From JAUZPB01 sp037140715 (GTDB lineage Bacteria > Bacteroidota > Ignavibacteria > Ignavibacteriales > SURF-24): a stretch of 64,000 nucleotides of DNA. Position 1 is the first letter of the stretch. The number at the start of each line of letters is the position of its first letter. A program made the position numbers and the translations under genes. Below the pieces are notes generated by a model that worked only from the letters and a program-made list of their open reading frames with translations, was not told the origin of the DNA and did no database searches. Positions 1-8,152 of the stretch are shown here, one piece after another. Location: NCBI GenBank assembly GCA_037140715.1, contig JBAXDX010000001.1:1-64000 (forward strand), given 5' to 3'.

Positions 1-48
1 TTGTGGCGGGTAAATTAAAGTATGATTACCCACTATAAACAACATAGA
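1..48 (+). repeat. 3' end of a repeated ORF (second copy at 34871-34918)
   Basis: The first 48 bases are identical to 34871-34918. In both places the frame reads VAGKLKYDYPL followed by TAA (here stop at 36-38), and the identity runs ten bases past the stop before diverging. The window therefore opens inside the 3' end of another copy of the small ORF annotated at 34642-34908. Whether the repeated unit is a gene or simply repeated DNA cannot be decided from a partial copy. Confidence 0.6.
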
Positions 49-72
49 GCCGTTTAAATACGGCAACATACC

Positions 73-258
73 GGGTTGTACGACAAATTCTCCTTTTGGT
101 TGTTAGTCCAAACAACAAGTCGGGGCGGAAATATATTATCCTCCATATAACAGTCCAAACGGATGGTCTGTAATTTTCTTAATCATATTCTTACTCATAA
201 TCATAATCGCTTCAGGGGAAAAATGAGTATGATTAAAAGGAAAAGTTGTCGTACACCC
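73..258. repeat. Inverted-repeat (MITE-like) element, copy A
   Basis: The ends form an imperfect inverted repeat of about 24 bp: GGGTTGTACGACAAATTCTC on the left, and the complement of GTTGTCGTACACCC on the right. The interior (about 165-237) is homologous, in opposite orientation, to the interior of the element at 61098-61233. There is no plausible gene inside, although a 73-codon minus-strand frame happens to stay open. It looks like a non-autonomous mobile or palindromic intergenic element. Confidence 0.65.
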
Positions 259-509
259 AACGAAAACTAAATTTTCTTTTCTGTTTTGCAAATTTAATAA
301 ACCGGACTGGTGCGCTACCTTCTTTTTAACTCTATTTTCACACAAAAAGGAAGACATTACCGCTATAAAGAGAGAAAGGAAGAAAAGTGGTTTGAATTAA
401 ATTTAGTCGGTTGATAGCGATTTATTTTATATATTTACAGTTCAAAAACGTAGTATGATTCTTTCTCATACTCACAATCTTAATCTTAATCTTAATTATA
501 CTCATCATT
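259..509. other. Intergenic region upstream of ispG
   Basis: No gene is seen here. Just before ispG there is a short run of repeated CTTAAT hexamers (about 478-498). No clear Shine-Dalgarno sequence precedes the ispG ATG, and no TAnnTTTG promoter was found. Confidence 0.4.
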
Positions 510-2465
510 ATGGATTATAACTCAAAACCTTACTGTAGTAGCCTGACTGAATACCACCGGTATAAAACTAGAGAAGTCTGTATTGGCGACATTCCGCTTG
601 GAGCCTCCAATCCGATTCGTATTCAGTCAATGACCACAACCAATACAATGGATACCATAGCAACCGTAGAGCAGACCATAAGGATGGTAAATGCCGGATG
701 TGAATATGTCAGAATCACGGTTCCTGGTCTCAATGATGCTCAAAATTTGCCGAGAATAAAGAAAGAACTCAGGTCGAGAGGCTGTAGTGTACCGATTATT
801 GCCGATATACATTTCACGCCCAATGTTGCCGAGTTTGCGGCCCGAGTTGTCGAAAAGATCAGGATTAATCCCGGCAATTATGTGGATAAGAAGAAATTTC
901 TTCAGATAGAATACACAGAGGGGGAATATCAGTCAGAACTGGAGCGGGTTGCCACAAGGTTTCTGCCATTAGTAAAGATTTGCAAAGAATACGGCACAGC
1001 AATGCGCATAGGCACCAACCATGGTTCTCTTTCTGACAGAATCATGAGCCGTTACGGAGACAGTCCGCTTGGAATGGTAGAGTCGGCGCTGGAATTTGTA
1101 CGAGTCTGCCACCAGGCGGGTTATCATAATATTGTTCTTTCTATGAAAGCCAGTAATCCGCAGGTTATGGTTCAGGCGTACAGGCTTCTCGTCCGACAGA
1201 TGGAACAGGAAAATATGAACTATCCGTTGCATCTTGGCGTAACCGAAGCAGGCGATGGTCAGGATGGCAGAGTTAAATCCGCCGTTGGCATAGGCGCGTT
1301 GCTTGAAGATGGTCTGGGCGATACAATCAGAGTCTCGCTGACCGAGGAACCTGAAAGAGAATTACCCATCGCGCTAATGCTTGCCAGCCGGTACAGCACG
1401 CGGGTGGCACACACACCAATTCCAGAGGTAATAACGCCCCGGTTCGACCCGTATAATTATAATAAGCGTACAACATCTGAAATTATGGGCATCGGCGGAA
1501 CAAACTTCCCAAGAGTTTTTGCCGACTTCAGTTCGGGCATTAACGTTCCCGAAGAGCTTGAGACTGTCGGTTGCTTTTACCATGCCGAAACTGATAAGTG
1601 GACACTAACGAATTCGGCCTGCGATTTTATTTATCTTAAGGATAGTGATATTTCATTCGGACTGCCCGGCAGTCTTAAGCTTGTTTACAGCTCGGATAAA
1701 TGGGCTTCGCTTGCGGATAAAGAGAAAGGTTTCCCTGTCTTTGCATCACTTGATGAATTTATTTCTGTCGCTGATAAGTCTGGTATATTAAACTTTGTTA
1801 CTCTGACAATTAACGACCTGAGCCGGCTGGCTGAACGCACGCAATATGAGAATGTTGTTTTTGTACTTGAGACATCCAACATTCACGGCATGGCTGAAGA
1901 ACGCCGCGTTATGCTCGAACTTACAGACAGGCAGATTGATAATCCCGTCATACTAAAGAGAACTTATAATAACATCTCCCTCGAAAAGTTTATGATTTAT
2001 TCATCGACAGATTTTGGCGCGTTGCTTCTCGATGGTTTTGGCGATGGACTCTGGATGTCTGCTAAACCGTTTGCCACACTAGACAGGTATGAATCGGTGC
2101 GGGCTGTAAACCTGATCCTTTTCGGCATACTCCAGGCCACAAGGCTACGCATTTCGAAGACCGAGTATATTGCCTGCCCTTCATGCGGACGCACGCTTTT
2201 TGACTTACAACAGGTTACAGCCAAAATAAGAAATCGCACAGAAAACCTGCAGGGAGTTAAAATTGGTATAATGGGCTGTATTGTAAACGGCCCCGGCGAA
2301 ATGGCCGATGCTGATTACGGGTATGTGGGTTCTGGCGCAGGTAAGATTACGCTCTACCGTGGCAAAAAAATCGTCAGACGAAATATCAGTTCTGAGCTTG
2401 CCGTTGATGCGCTGATTGAGCTTATCAAAGAGGACGACAGATGGATAGAGCCTACTGATTATTAA
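510..2465 (+). CDS. ispG: (E)-4-hydroxy-3-methylbut-2-enyl-diphosphate synthase, long form
   Basis: IspG (GcpE) converts methylerythritol cyclodiphosphate to hydroxymethylbutenyl diphosphate, the penultimate step of the MEP isoprenoid pathway, using a [4Fe-4S] cluster. The N-terminal TIM barrel opens with IRIQSMTTTNTMDT and carries a long stretch of conserved barrel motifs such as RIGTNHGSLSDRI. The C-terminal reductase-like domain has the cluster cysteines in ACPSCGRTLFDL and GIMGCIVNGPGEMADADYGY. At 651 residues it is the long form, with an extra domain of roughly 250 residues between barrel and cluster domain, as in plants, Chlorobi and Bacteroidetes rather than E. coli. The stop is followed after 1 base by a repeat element, so the gene appears monocistronic. 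Confidence 0.96.
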   Translation: MDYNSKPYCSSLTEYHRYKTREVCIGDIPLGASNPIRIQSMTTTNTMDTIATVEQTIRMVNAGCEYVRITVPGLNDAQNLPRIKKELRSRGCSVPIIADIHFTPNVAEFAARVVEKIRINPGNYVDKKKFLQIEYTEGEYQSELERVATRFLPLVKICKEYGTAMRIGTNHGSLSDRIMSRYGDSPLGMVESALEFVRVCHQAGYHNIVLSMKASNPQVMVQAYRLLVRQMEQENMNYPLHLGVTEAGDGQDGRVKSAVGIGALLEDGLGDTIRVSLTEEPERELPIALMLASRYSTRVAHTPIPEVITPRFDPYNYNKRTTSEIMGIGGTNFPRVFADFSSGINVPEELETVGCFYHAETDKWTLTNSACDFIYLKDSDISFGLPGSLKLVYSSDKWASLADKEKGFPVFASLDEFISVADKSGILNFVTLTINDLSRLAERTQYENVVFVLETSNIHGMAEERRVMLELTDRQIDNPVILKRTYNNISLEKFMIYSSTDFGALLLDGFGDGLWMSAKPFATLDRYESVRAVNLILFGILQATRLRISKTEYIACPSCGRTLFDLQQVTAKIRNRTENLQGVKIGIMGCIVNGPGEMADADYGYVGSGAGKITLYRGKKIVRRNISSELAVDALIELIKEDDRWIEPTDY

Positions 2466-2466
2466 T

Positions 2467-2727
2467 GGGATATACGGCAAATTTCCTTCTTAAATGATAA
2501 AATGTCGTACACTTTCTTACTCATTTGCATATTTACTATGGCAATTTTTCTCATAATCATAAACTTATAGAATTACGAGACAATCAAATGGACGAATAAC
2601 GGCGTTCTGTTTGGGGGGAAATATTGCTCTCCGCCGGGACAATAGAAAATATCTTACCCTGGTTGCATTGCCTGCGGACGAGTGTCCGGCAAACTTCTAT
2701 TGTAAGAGAGGAATTTGTCGTACACCC
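2467..2727. repeat. Inverted-repeat element, copy B (composite)
   Basis: It begins one base after the ispG stop with GGGATATACGGCAAATTTCC and ends with AGAGGAATTTGTCGTACACC, a degraded inverted pair of the family at 73-258 and 61098-61233. A further internal end-like motif, TGTCGTACAC at about 2503-2512, suggests a nested or rearranged copy. No coding potential was recognised. Confidence 0.55.
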
Positions 2728-2768
2728 TTATTGATGAATATTTAATGAAAGAATCCTGAGTAATTTAT

Positions 2769-2790
2769 CCCGCAACGGGGCTTTTTCTTT
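2769..2790 (+). terminator. Weak intrinsic terminator-like hairpin
   Basis: A short GC stem (CCCG, 3-base loop, CGGG) is followed by GCTTTTTCTTT. The stem is only about 4 bp, so this is tentative. It could end transcription coming from ispG across the repeat element. Confidence 0.3.
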
Positions 2791-2828
2791 AAACTTTTTA
2801 CTAATCAATGATTTATTTTTGATTTATA

Positions 2829-2859
2829 TTGAAAATAATTTCGCAAAAGGCTATCTTTG
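2829..2859 (+). promoter_or_regulatory. Promoter-like TTG-N20-TATCTTTG
   Basis: TTG at 2829-2831 and TATCTTTG at 2852-2859 are separated by 20 bases, which fits the -33/-7 consensus (TTG / TAnnTTTG) of the primary sigma factor in Bacteroidota-type bacteria. Transcription would begin near 2866 and run into the hairpin just before the Nif3-family gene. Confidence 0.5.
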
Positions 2860-2865
2860 TCTTAG

Positions 2866-2981
2866 ACAAAATATGAAGAAGACAGCCTTAATATCGTTAT
2901 ATAAGTTAATTTTACTCAATTACTATTAATCAGAGAAGTATAAAAATGCACTCCATGTACCGGTAGTGCATTTTTTTTTCG
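2866..2981 (+). ncRNA. Candidate small RNA or attenuated leader
   Basis: This interval is bounded by the promoter-like site at 2829-2859 and a strong terminator-like hairpin at 2942-2979. No ORF of convincing quality lies inside. It could be an independent RNA of about 115 nt, or the 5' leader of the Nif3-family gene with a terminator controlling read-through. This is inferred from promoter and terminator alone; no known RNA family was recognised. Confidence 0.35.
2942..2979 (+). terminator. Perfect 11-bp hairpin with T9 tail abutting a start codon
   Basis: AAAAATGCACT (2942-2952) pairs perfectly with AGTGCATTTTT (2965-2975) around a 12-base loop, and the right arm continues as nine T residues ending at 2979. 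The ATG of the next gene is at 2983, only 3 bases further. The geometry is that of an intrinsic terminator, but its position inside the translation initiation region would also hide the start codon. Confidence 0.6.
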
Positions 2982-2982
2982 T

Positions 2983-4113
2983 ATGCTCAAAAAAATTATA
3001 TCTCAATGTATAGAAGAATGGGCACCTAAGGATATCGCCTGGGTGAAGGATAACCCGGGTTTGCAGGCAGGATCACTTGCAGACGAGGCACAGAACATTT
3101 TTCTTTGTTTAGAGCTGACTGAAAAAGCTCTCAGAGAAGCAATAAAAAAGAAAAGCAACTTTATTTTTACTCATCACCCCTTAATTTTTCAGCCATTAAA
3201 GAGATTAGACACTCAAAACGATAAAATATCCGGATTAATCGAGCTTCTTTTCCAGCACAGCATAACACTCTATTCAGCCCATACAAATCTTGACTTCACA
3301 AAACATGGTGTAAGTTTCCAACTCGCAAAAACTCTCGGTCTAAAGAATATCGATTTCCTTGAACATCAGGAAAATCTCCGCTATAAACTCGTTGTATTTG
3401 TGCCGGAAGAAAGTTTATCGGCGGTATCAGAAGCACTTTTTACTCAGGGAGCGGGGAAGACAGGCGAATACGAGAAATGCAGTTTCCATTTTAAAGGCGA
3501 AGGAACATTCAGGGGAAGTATGAACACAGCACCCGCTATTGGCAAAGCCGGGAGTTTTGAGAAAGTAAGCGAAATGCGCCTTGAAGTTGTTGTGGATAAA
3601 TGGAACCTTAATAATGCGGTTTCTTCCATGCTTAAGGTCCATCCGTACGAAGAACCGGCATACGACATTTATCAGCTTGCAAATAAAAATCAGAATTATG
3701 GCGCGGGTGCTATAGGCAGTCTGGATTCAGAGATGACAGATGCCGGTTTTCTTAGCCATGTTCAGCATTCGCTTAAAACTGAGAACCTTAAATATAGCGC
3801 AGGCAGTCGTGAGCGAAAGATACAGAAAGTAGCCGTATGTGGCGGAAGTGGCTCGGATATGTTGAATACTGCGATTGCAAAGGGAGCCGATGCCTTTGTA
3901 ACGGCGGACGTACGATACCATACATTCCAGGATGCCGATGAAAAGATACTGCTCATTGATGCCGGGCATTATGAGACTGAATTTCCTGTCCTGACAGAAG
4001 TAAAACGCAGACTTGATGAAGAAATAAAGAGACAGAAATCTGATAACAAAGTTTATATATACAGCGGAACAACTAACCCTGTTCATTTTTTAATAAATAT
4101 AGGAGAAGAATAA
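2983..4113 (+). CDS. Nif3-like dinuclear metal center protein (GTP cyclohydrolase I type 2 family)
   Basis: A Nif3/YbgI/YqfO family protein of 376 residues. These are widespread dinuclear metal-binding proteins of uncertain physiological role. The start fits the family: an N-terminal helix, then WVKDNPGLQAGS, with metal-ligand motifs FTHHPLIF (near residue 63) and SAHTNLDF (near residue 98), and C-terminal VCGGSGSDML and LIDAGHYETE. The length and the insert of about 100 residues (near 130-230) match the long bacterial form with a PII-like domain. The gene is followed after one base by a TTG-started zinc-ribbon protein, a pairing commonly seen across bacteria, so the two are probably cotranscribed. 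A terminator-like hairpin ends 3 bases before its ATG. Confidence 0.9.
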   Translation: MLKKIISQCIEEWAPKDIAWVKDNPGLQAGSLADEAQNIFLCLELTEKALREAIKKKSNFIFTHHPLIFQPLKRLDTQNDKISGLIELLFQHSITLYSAHTNLDFTKHGVSFQLAKTLGLKNIDFLEHQENLRYKLVVFVPEESLSAVSEALFTQGAGKTGEYEKCSFHFKGEGTFRGSMNTAPAIGKAGSFEKVSEMRLEVVVDKWNLNNAVSSMLKVHPYEEPAYDIYQLANKNQNYGAGAIGSLDSEMTDAGFLSHVQHSLKTENLKYSAGSRERKIQKVAVCGGSGSDMLNTAIAKGADAFVTADVRYHTFQDADEKILLIDAGHYETEFPVLTEVKRRLDEEIKRQKSDNKVYIYSGTTNPVHFLINIGEE

Positions 4114-4114
4114 A

Positions 4115-4849
4115 TTGATAAATCGATTAAAAGTACTATACGAATTACAGCTTATCGATGACCAGCTTGATGAACTAGAAGAACTCAGGGGCGACCTGCC
4201 GGCAGCCGTAAATGAACTGCGCAACCGTATCCAGGCTCTGAATACTCAGGTTAATGTCAAGAAACAGGAACAGCAGAATTCCATTGACACACGGATGAAG
4301 AATGAAGAAGAAGTAGAACGCATGAAGACTAATCAGAAGAAATTCAAGGCGCAGCTATTTAATGTACGCAATAATAAAGAATATGATGCTCTTACAAAGG
4401 AAATCGATCATACCGAAGGGGAAATAAGCAAACTGGAATCACAGAATCAGGCGTTCGAAGAACTTATTCAAAAACTTAAAATCGAGATCAATGAGATAGC
4501 TCCGCAGACCGAAACTCTTTCGGAAGAACTTAAGCATAAAGAAGCTGATCTTAAAGAAATCGTTAAGACAAATGAAAAGGAAGAAGCCAAGCTGAGGATA
4601 AAAAGAGAACAGGTTGAGCTTAATGCAAAGAAGCCGGACTATTCGGCATATATGAGAATCAGGAAAGCCAAAAAAGGTAAGGCTGTTTCAACTATTAAAA
4701 GGGGAGCATGTTCCGGCTGTCATAATGTTGTCCCGCCGCAACGCCAGCTTGAGATTCGTCAGCATAAGAAAGTCTGGAACTGCGAGTACTGCGGAAGAAT
4801 TTTGGTTTCCGCTGAGATATCTGATTCTTTGGGAACCGAAGTATCCTGA
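4115..4849 (+). CDS. Coiled-coil C4 zinc-ribbon protein
   Basis: A 244-residue protein with a long charged coiled coil (about residues 10-180) and a C-terminal zinc ribbon with paired cysteines (CSGCHNVVPP and CEYCGRIL). This is the architecture of the zf-RING_7 / CT398-like family, thought to act as an adaptor; its precise function is not established. The start is TTG at 4115, one base after the Nif3 stop, preceded by AGGAGAAG, which supports that start. Cotranscription with the Nif3 gene is likely. Confidence 0.88.
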   Translation: MINRLKVLYELQLIDDQLDELEELRGDLPAAVNELRNRIQALNTQVNVKKQEQQNSIDTRMKNEEEVERMKTNQKKFKAQLFNVRNNKEYDALTKEIDHTEGEISKLESQNQAFEELIQKLKIEINEIAPQTETLSEELKHKEADLKEIVKTNEKEEAKLRIKREQVELNAKKPDYSAYMRIRKAKKGKAVSTIKRGACSGCHNVVPPQRQLEIRQHKKVWNCEYCGRILVSAEISDSLGTEVS

Positions 4850-4922
4850 CAGGTTAGATTACGCATGGATTCATACTTAAATATAGTTAAACAGTTTTAA
4901 ATTATTTTACCTGCGAGGATAT

Positions 4923-5432
4923 ATGGAAGCATTGGAAGCTATTCTTACCAGACGGAGCATCCGCCAGTTTACGGAAGAAATGATTTCTGAAGAACTGATA
5001 CATAAGTTGCTTGAAGCCGCGATGAGTGCTCCTTCGGCGCGCAATTATCAGCCATGGCACTTTGTGATTGTATCTCAAAGAACATCGCTTAATGCCATTG
5101 CAGCTTTTCATCCTTATGCCGGTATGCTTAAACTGGCGCCACTCGGAATACTTATCTGCGGAGATAAACAGACTGAGACTTACTCCGAATACATCGCGCT
5201 TGACTGTTCAGCCGCTACTGAAAATATGTTGCTGGCCGCCCACGCTCTTGGACTTGGAGCTGTATGGCTGGGCATTTATCCTGTTAAAGACAGAATTGAG
5301 AACTTTGTTAAACTGCTGAACATTCCTTCCGGTATTATTCCTGTTTCATTTGTCGCCATTGGTCATCCGGCCGAGACAAAGTATAGGGAAATTCGGTTTG
5401 ATTTGTCGAAAGTACATCAGGAAATCTGGTAA
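4923..5432 (+). CDS. Nitroreductase family protein
   Basis: A 169-residue FMN-dependent nitroreductase-fold protein. The N-terminal RRSIRQFTEEMISEE and the following SAPSARNYQPWHFVIV are the typical FMN-phosphate-binding region, and GLGAVWLGIYP near residue 115 is the usual glycine-rich segment. Members reduce nitroaromatics, quinones or flavins with NAD(P)H; the substrate cannot be told from sequence. ATG at 4923 follows GAGGATAT. A small cupin gene follows after 30 bases and is probably in the same transcript. Confidence 0.88.
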   Translation: MEALEAILTRRSIRQFTEEMISEELIHKLLEAAMSAPSARNYQPWHFVIVSQRTSLNAIAAFHPYAGMLKLAPLGILICGDKQTETYSEYIALDCSAATENMLLAAHALGLGAVWLGIYPVKDRIENFVKLLNIPSGIIPVSFVAIGHPAETKYREIRFDLSKVHQEIW

Positions 5433-5462
5433 TAATCATTTTTGCAAAAGGGAAACATTTTT

Positions 5463-5789
5463 ATGGAGATTAAAAATTTATTTTCAGATATACCCGATAC
5501 GTTCCCAAAAGAAGTCTTTGATATTCTTCTTCATAATAAGAATTTGACTCTTGAACGTATTGTATCCAGCGGGCAGGCCTCGCCAGAGGAAGAATGGTAT
5601 TGTCAGGAAACTAATGAGTGGGTAATACTGCTTGGTGGCTCAGCCGGTATAATGTTCGAAAGCGACACAGAGGAAAGGGTTTTATATCCTGGAGATTACA
5701 TATTCATCCCTGCAAATACAAAGCACCGCATTGAGTGGACGGACAAGAAACAGAAAACCGTCTGGCTGGCTCTGCACTTTATGGATTGA
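5463..5789 (+). CDS. Small cupin-domain protein
   Basis: About 108 residues from the ATG at 5463, chosen over an upstream TTG because AAAAGGGA lies 10 bases before it. The body is a single cupin barrel: ETNEWVILLGGSAGIMF, then VLYPGDYIFIPANTKHRIEW, with the conserved GDYxxIPxxxxH pattern of the second cupin motif. Such proteins bind a metal or small ligand; the function here is unknown. It lies directly downstream of the nitroreductase. Confidence 0.8.
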   Translation: MEIKNLFSDIPDTFPKEVFDILLHNKNLTLERIVSSGQASPEEEWYCQETNEWVILLGGSAGIMFESDTEERVLYPGDYIFIPANTKHRIEWTDKKQKTVWLALHFMD

Positions 5790-5906
5790 TTATCGCTCAG
5801 AATAATTTAGAGCATATAACTATCAATTTATTTTTGACTTTTCATGTCGCTTAGTTTATGTTTAGGCATTTATATTTATACTTTTCAAATTATCCGGAGA
5901 GGAAGT

Positions 5907-6260
5907 ATGTATTCATCAGTTAACCGTCATATGGCAATCATCAAACCAAAGGCACCTTTTCTTCACTGGCTGACGAGCGTCAGCCCTGAAGATACGATGC
6001 TTACATTGGAAGATATAAGGCAGGACAGTACCGGCTATATGATTCCTGCGCACGACCTGTTAGAGCAGGATTACGAATTTGTTAAAAGCATCTACCCCGA
6101 CATTTTTGAAATGCAGCTGGAGGAATGGGCAGTAGATGTTGAACTTTGGCCAGCGGAGCTTACTTTTGAATTATTCAAGGAATGGTTCGAAGTATATATC
6201 CATTCGACTATCATCGACATCTGCGATGAGGCAATTGAAAAGGAAGGATTCAGCACTTAA
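5907..6260 (+). CDS. Hypothetical acidic protein
   Basis: About 117 residues from the ATG at 5907, chosen because GGAGAGGAAG precedes it; the frame is open further upstream but with poor coding character. It is acidic and rich in aromatic residues (for example EEWAVDVELWPAELTFE), with no signal peptide or membrane segment and no family I recognise. It is followed after 15 bases by a methyltransferase gene, so they may be cotranscribed. Confidence 0.6.
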   Translation: MYSSVNRHMAIIKPKAPFLHWLTSVSPEDTMLTLEDIRQDSTGYMIPAHDLLEQDYEFVKSIYPDIFEMQLEEWAVDVELWPAELTFELFKEWFEVYIHSTIIDICDEAIEKEGFST

Positions 6261-6275
6261 CTATCGCGAATACTT

Positions 6276-6827
6276 ATGAAACTAAATCTCGGCTGTGGCA
6301 AAGATATTAAAGAAGGCTACATTAATCTTGATATTGTCGATTACGGTGGCAACGCTATTCATGACATTAATACGGTTCCATATCCTTTCGGGGATAATAC
6401 GTTTGATGAGATATATGCTTCGCATGTGCTGGAACATCTCGACAGTTTTCATAAAACTGTAACCGAGCTTTACAGAATAGCCAGACCGGGAGCAATGATT
6501 ATTGTTTATGCTCCTTTCTTCCTGAATACGAAATACTTTGGCGAGCCGGATCATAAGATTCCTTTTTCTATCCGCACTTTTGATAATTATGAGTATATCG
6601 GTGGCAGGAAACTTAAGTTCTATGAGCAGTGGAAATTAAACCACCGCACAAACTATGAAGGCAAAGCTCAGTTTGAAATCATTGAAAAGAAATTTATTAC
6701 GAGTAATTTCGCAGCTATTAAATGGATGGATATGATTGTAAACATCGAGCCGGTTATCTATGAAAGATTTTTCTCAGGCATCTTTTCGCCTGAGGAAGTG
6801 TTCTTTAAACTGAGAGTAGTTAAATAA
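6276..6827 (+). CDS. Class I SAM-dependent methyltransferase
   Basis: A 183-residue protein beginning MKLNLGCGKDIKEGYINLD, the SAM-binding motif I of class I methyltransferases, with VLEHLDSFHKTVTELYRI and PGAMIIVYAPFF as the post-motif strands. It is short and lacks an obvious substrate-recognition domain, similar to methyltransferase-11 type proteins often linked to glycan or lipid genes. The substrate is unknown. Confidence 0.8.
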   Translation: MKLNLGCGKDIKEGYINLDIVDYGGNAIHDINTVPYPFGDNTFDEIYASHVLEHLDSFHKTVTELYRIARPGAMIIVYAPFFLNTKYFGEPDHKIPFSIRTFDNYEYIGGRKLKFYEQWKLNHRTNYEGKAQFEIIEKKFITSNFAAIKWMDMIVNIEPVIYERFFSGIFSPEEVFFKLRVVK

Positions 6828-6948
6828 AACAGATGTTCTGGTTCCATATTTGAGTTTATTAAACATATACATTCATTTTTCTTTCTGATTATACTTATTT
6901 TATGCACCGGGATTCTTAATGCTATTAATAAAAACCACAGGATTATTT

Positions 6949-7461
6949 ATGACACAAACAAATGGACCAAAATTAAGAGATGATTTTAAGTCAAAAAAAA
7001 TAAAAAGGACTTTTACACAGAAAATCAACTCAACTCCGGATAAGATTTTCCCATTGCTCTGCCCTGAGAGAGAAAAGGACTGGCTCGATGGTTGGAGCTA
7101 TGATATGATTTATTCCGAAAGCGGGTTTGCCGAAAACGGAGCCATATTTAAGACCCGGTATGGTGAGACCGTTGATACTATCTGGATAGTTACCAAATAT
7201 GACAAGGAACTTGGTATAATTGAGTTTGTCCGTATGACCTGGGACGTTGTGGTTGTGAATATCAGCTTCCGCCTTGAAGCCGTAAACGATACGGTTACGG
7301 ATATTCACGTGGAGTACATTTTTACTTCAATTACGGAAAAAGGGAATGAATTCATCGAAGGAAGCTCGTCCCGTCAGTTTCTTGAAATGATGAAATGGTG
7401 GGAAAAGAGCCTGAACTATTTTATCATGACGGGGAACAAACTGCTCGCGATAAAACTATAA
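6949..7461 (+). CDS. SRPBCC (START-like) superfamily protein
   Basis: Roughly 170 residues from the ATG at 6949; an in-frame ATG at 6919 would add ten residues. The pattern KIKRTFTQKINSTPDKIFPL, then CPEREKDWLDGWSYDMIY, is characteristic of polyketide-cyclase or START-like helix-grip proteins that bind hydrophobic ligands, and the C-terminal long helix EMMKWWEKSLNYFIMTG fits that fold. No catalytic role can be assigned. Confidence 0.7.
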   Translation: MTQTNGPKLRDDFKSKKIKRTFTQKINSTPDKIFPLLCPEREKDWLDGWSYDMIYSESGFAENGAIFKTRYGETVDTIWIVTKYDKELGIIEFVRMTWDVVVVNISFRLEAVNDTVTDIHVEYIFTSITEKGNEFIEGSSSRQFLEMMKWWEKSLNYFIMTGNKLLAIKL

Positions 7462-7483
7462 AGCAGGCAGAAGGACTTATTAA

Positions 7484-8056
7484 ATGAACGATGGTAATCC
7501 GACACGTTGCGTCTGGTCCACTTCTGACCCTGTATATATAGAATATCACGACAAGGAATGGGGTTTCCCCCTTCATGACGACAGAAAGTTATTTGAATTT
7601 ATGATACTCGATGGAGCGCAGGCGGGACTTAGCTGGCTTACCATTCTTAAGAAAAGAGAGAACTACAGGGAAGCTTTCGATAATTTTGATGCCATGAAAA
7701 TAGCCGGTTATGGCACGGAGAAGGTTGAAATGTTGATGCAGAACTCCGGTATTATCCGAAACCGCCTGAAGATTAACGCAACAATTAAGAATGCAGCATG
7801 CTTCCTTGAGGTCGTAAAGGAATTCGGAAGTTTCGATAAATATATCTGGCAGTTTGTCGGCTATGAACCAATTAATAATTGTCGTGGTACTCTGAAGGAG
7901 ATTCCGGTTAAGACTAAAGAATCCGAAGCAATGAGCGGGGATTTAGTAAAGCGGGGATTTAAGTTTGTCGGGCCAACGATATGCTACGCCTTTATGCAGG
8001 CATGCGGGATGGTTAATGACCACACAACCGATTGTTTCCGCCATAAAACGCTTTAG
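7484..8056 (+). CDS. tag: DNA-3-methyladenine glycosylase I
   Basis: A 190-residue TagI homologue that removes 3-methyladenine from alkylated DNA, starting base-excision repair. Family hallmarks are RCVWSTSDPVYIEYHDKEWG at the N terminus (zinc Cys and His), GLSWLTILKKRENYREAFDN, and the C-terminal zinc ligands in ACGMVNDHTTDCFRH. The length is normal for the family. It follows the SRPBCC gene by 22 bases on the same strand. Confidence 0.94.
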   Translation: MNDGNPTRCVWSTSDPVYIEYHDKEWGFPLHDDRKLFEFMILDGAQAGLSWLTILKKRENYREAFDNFDAMKIAGYGTEKVEMLMQNSGIIRNRLKINATIKNAACFLEVVKEFGSFDKYIWQFVGYEPINNCRGTLKEIPVKTKESEAMSGDLVKRGFKFVGPTICYAFMQACGMVNDHTTDCFRHKTL

Positions 8057-8152
8057 TTTTGAGTTAGAACCATTTACGATTTATTGTCTGCCGGAAAGAA
8101 CCATTCAGGTACATCATCTGATTTCTTCTGGTAAAGCGCTGAGTTAGGAGCC

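Noticed and set aside
136..357. 73-codon minus-strand ORF at the left edge
   Set aside because: It lies largely within the inverted-repeat element at 73-258 and its translation has no protein-like features.
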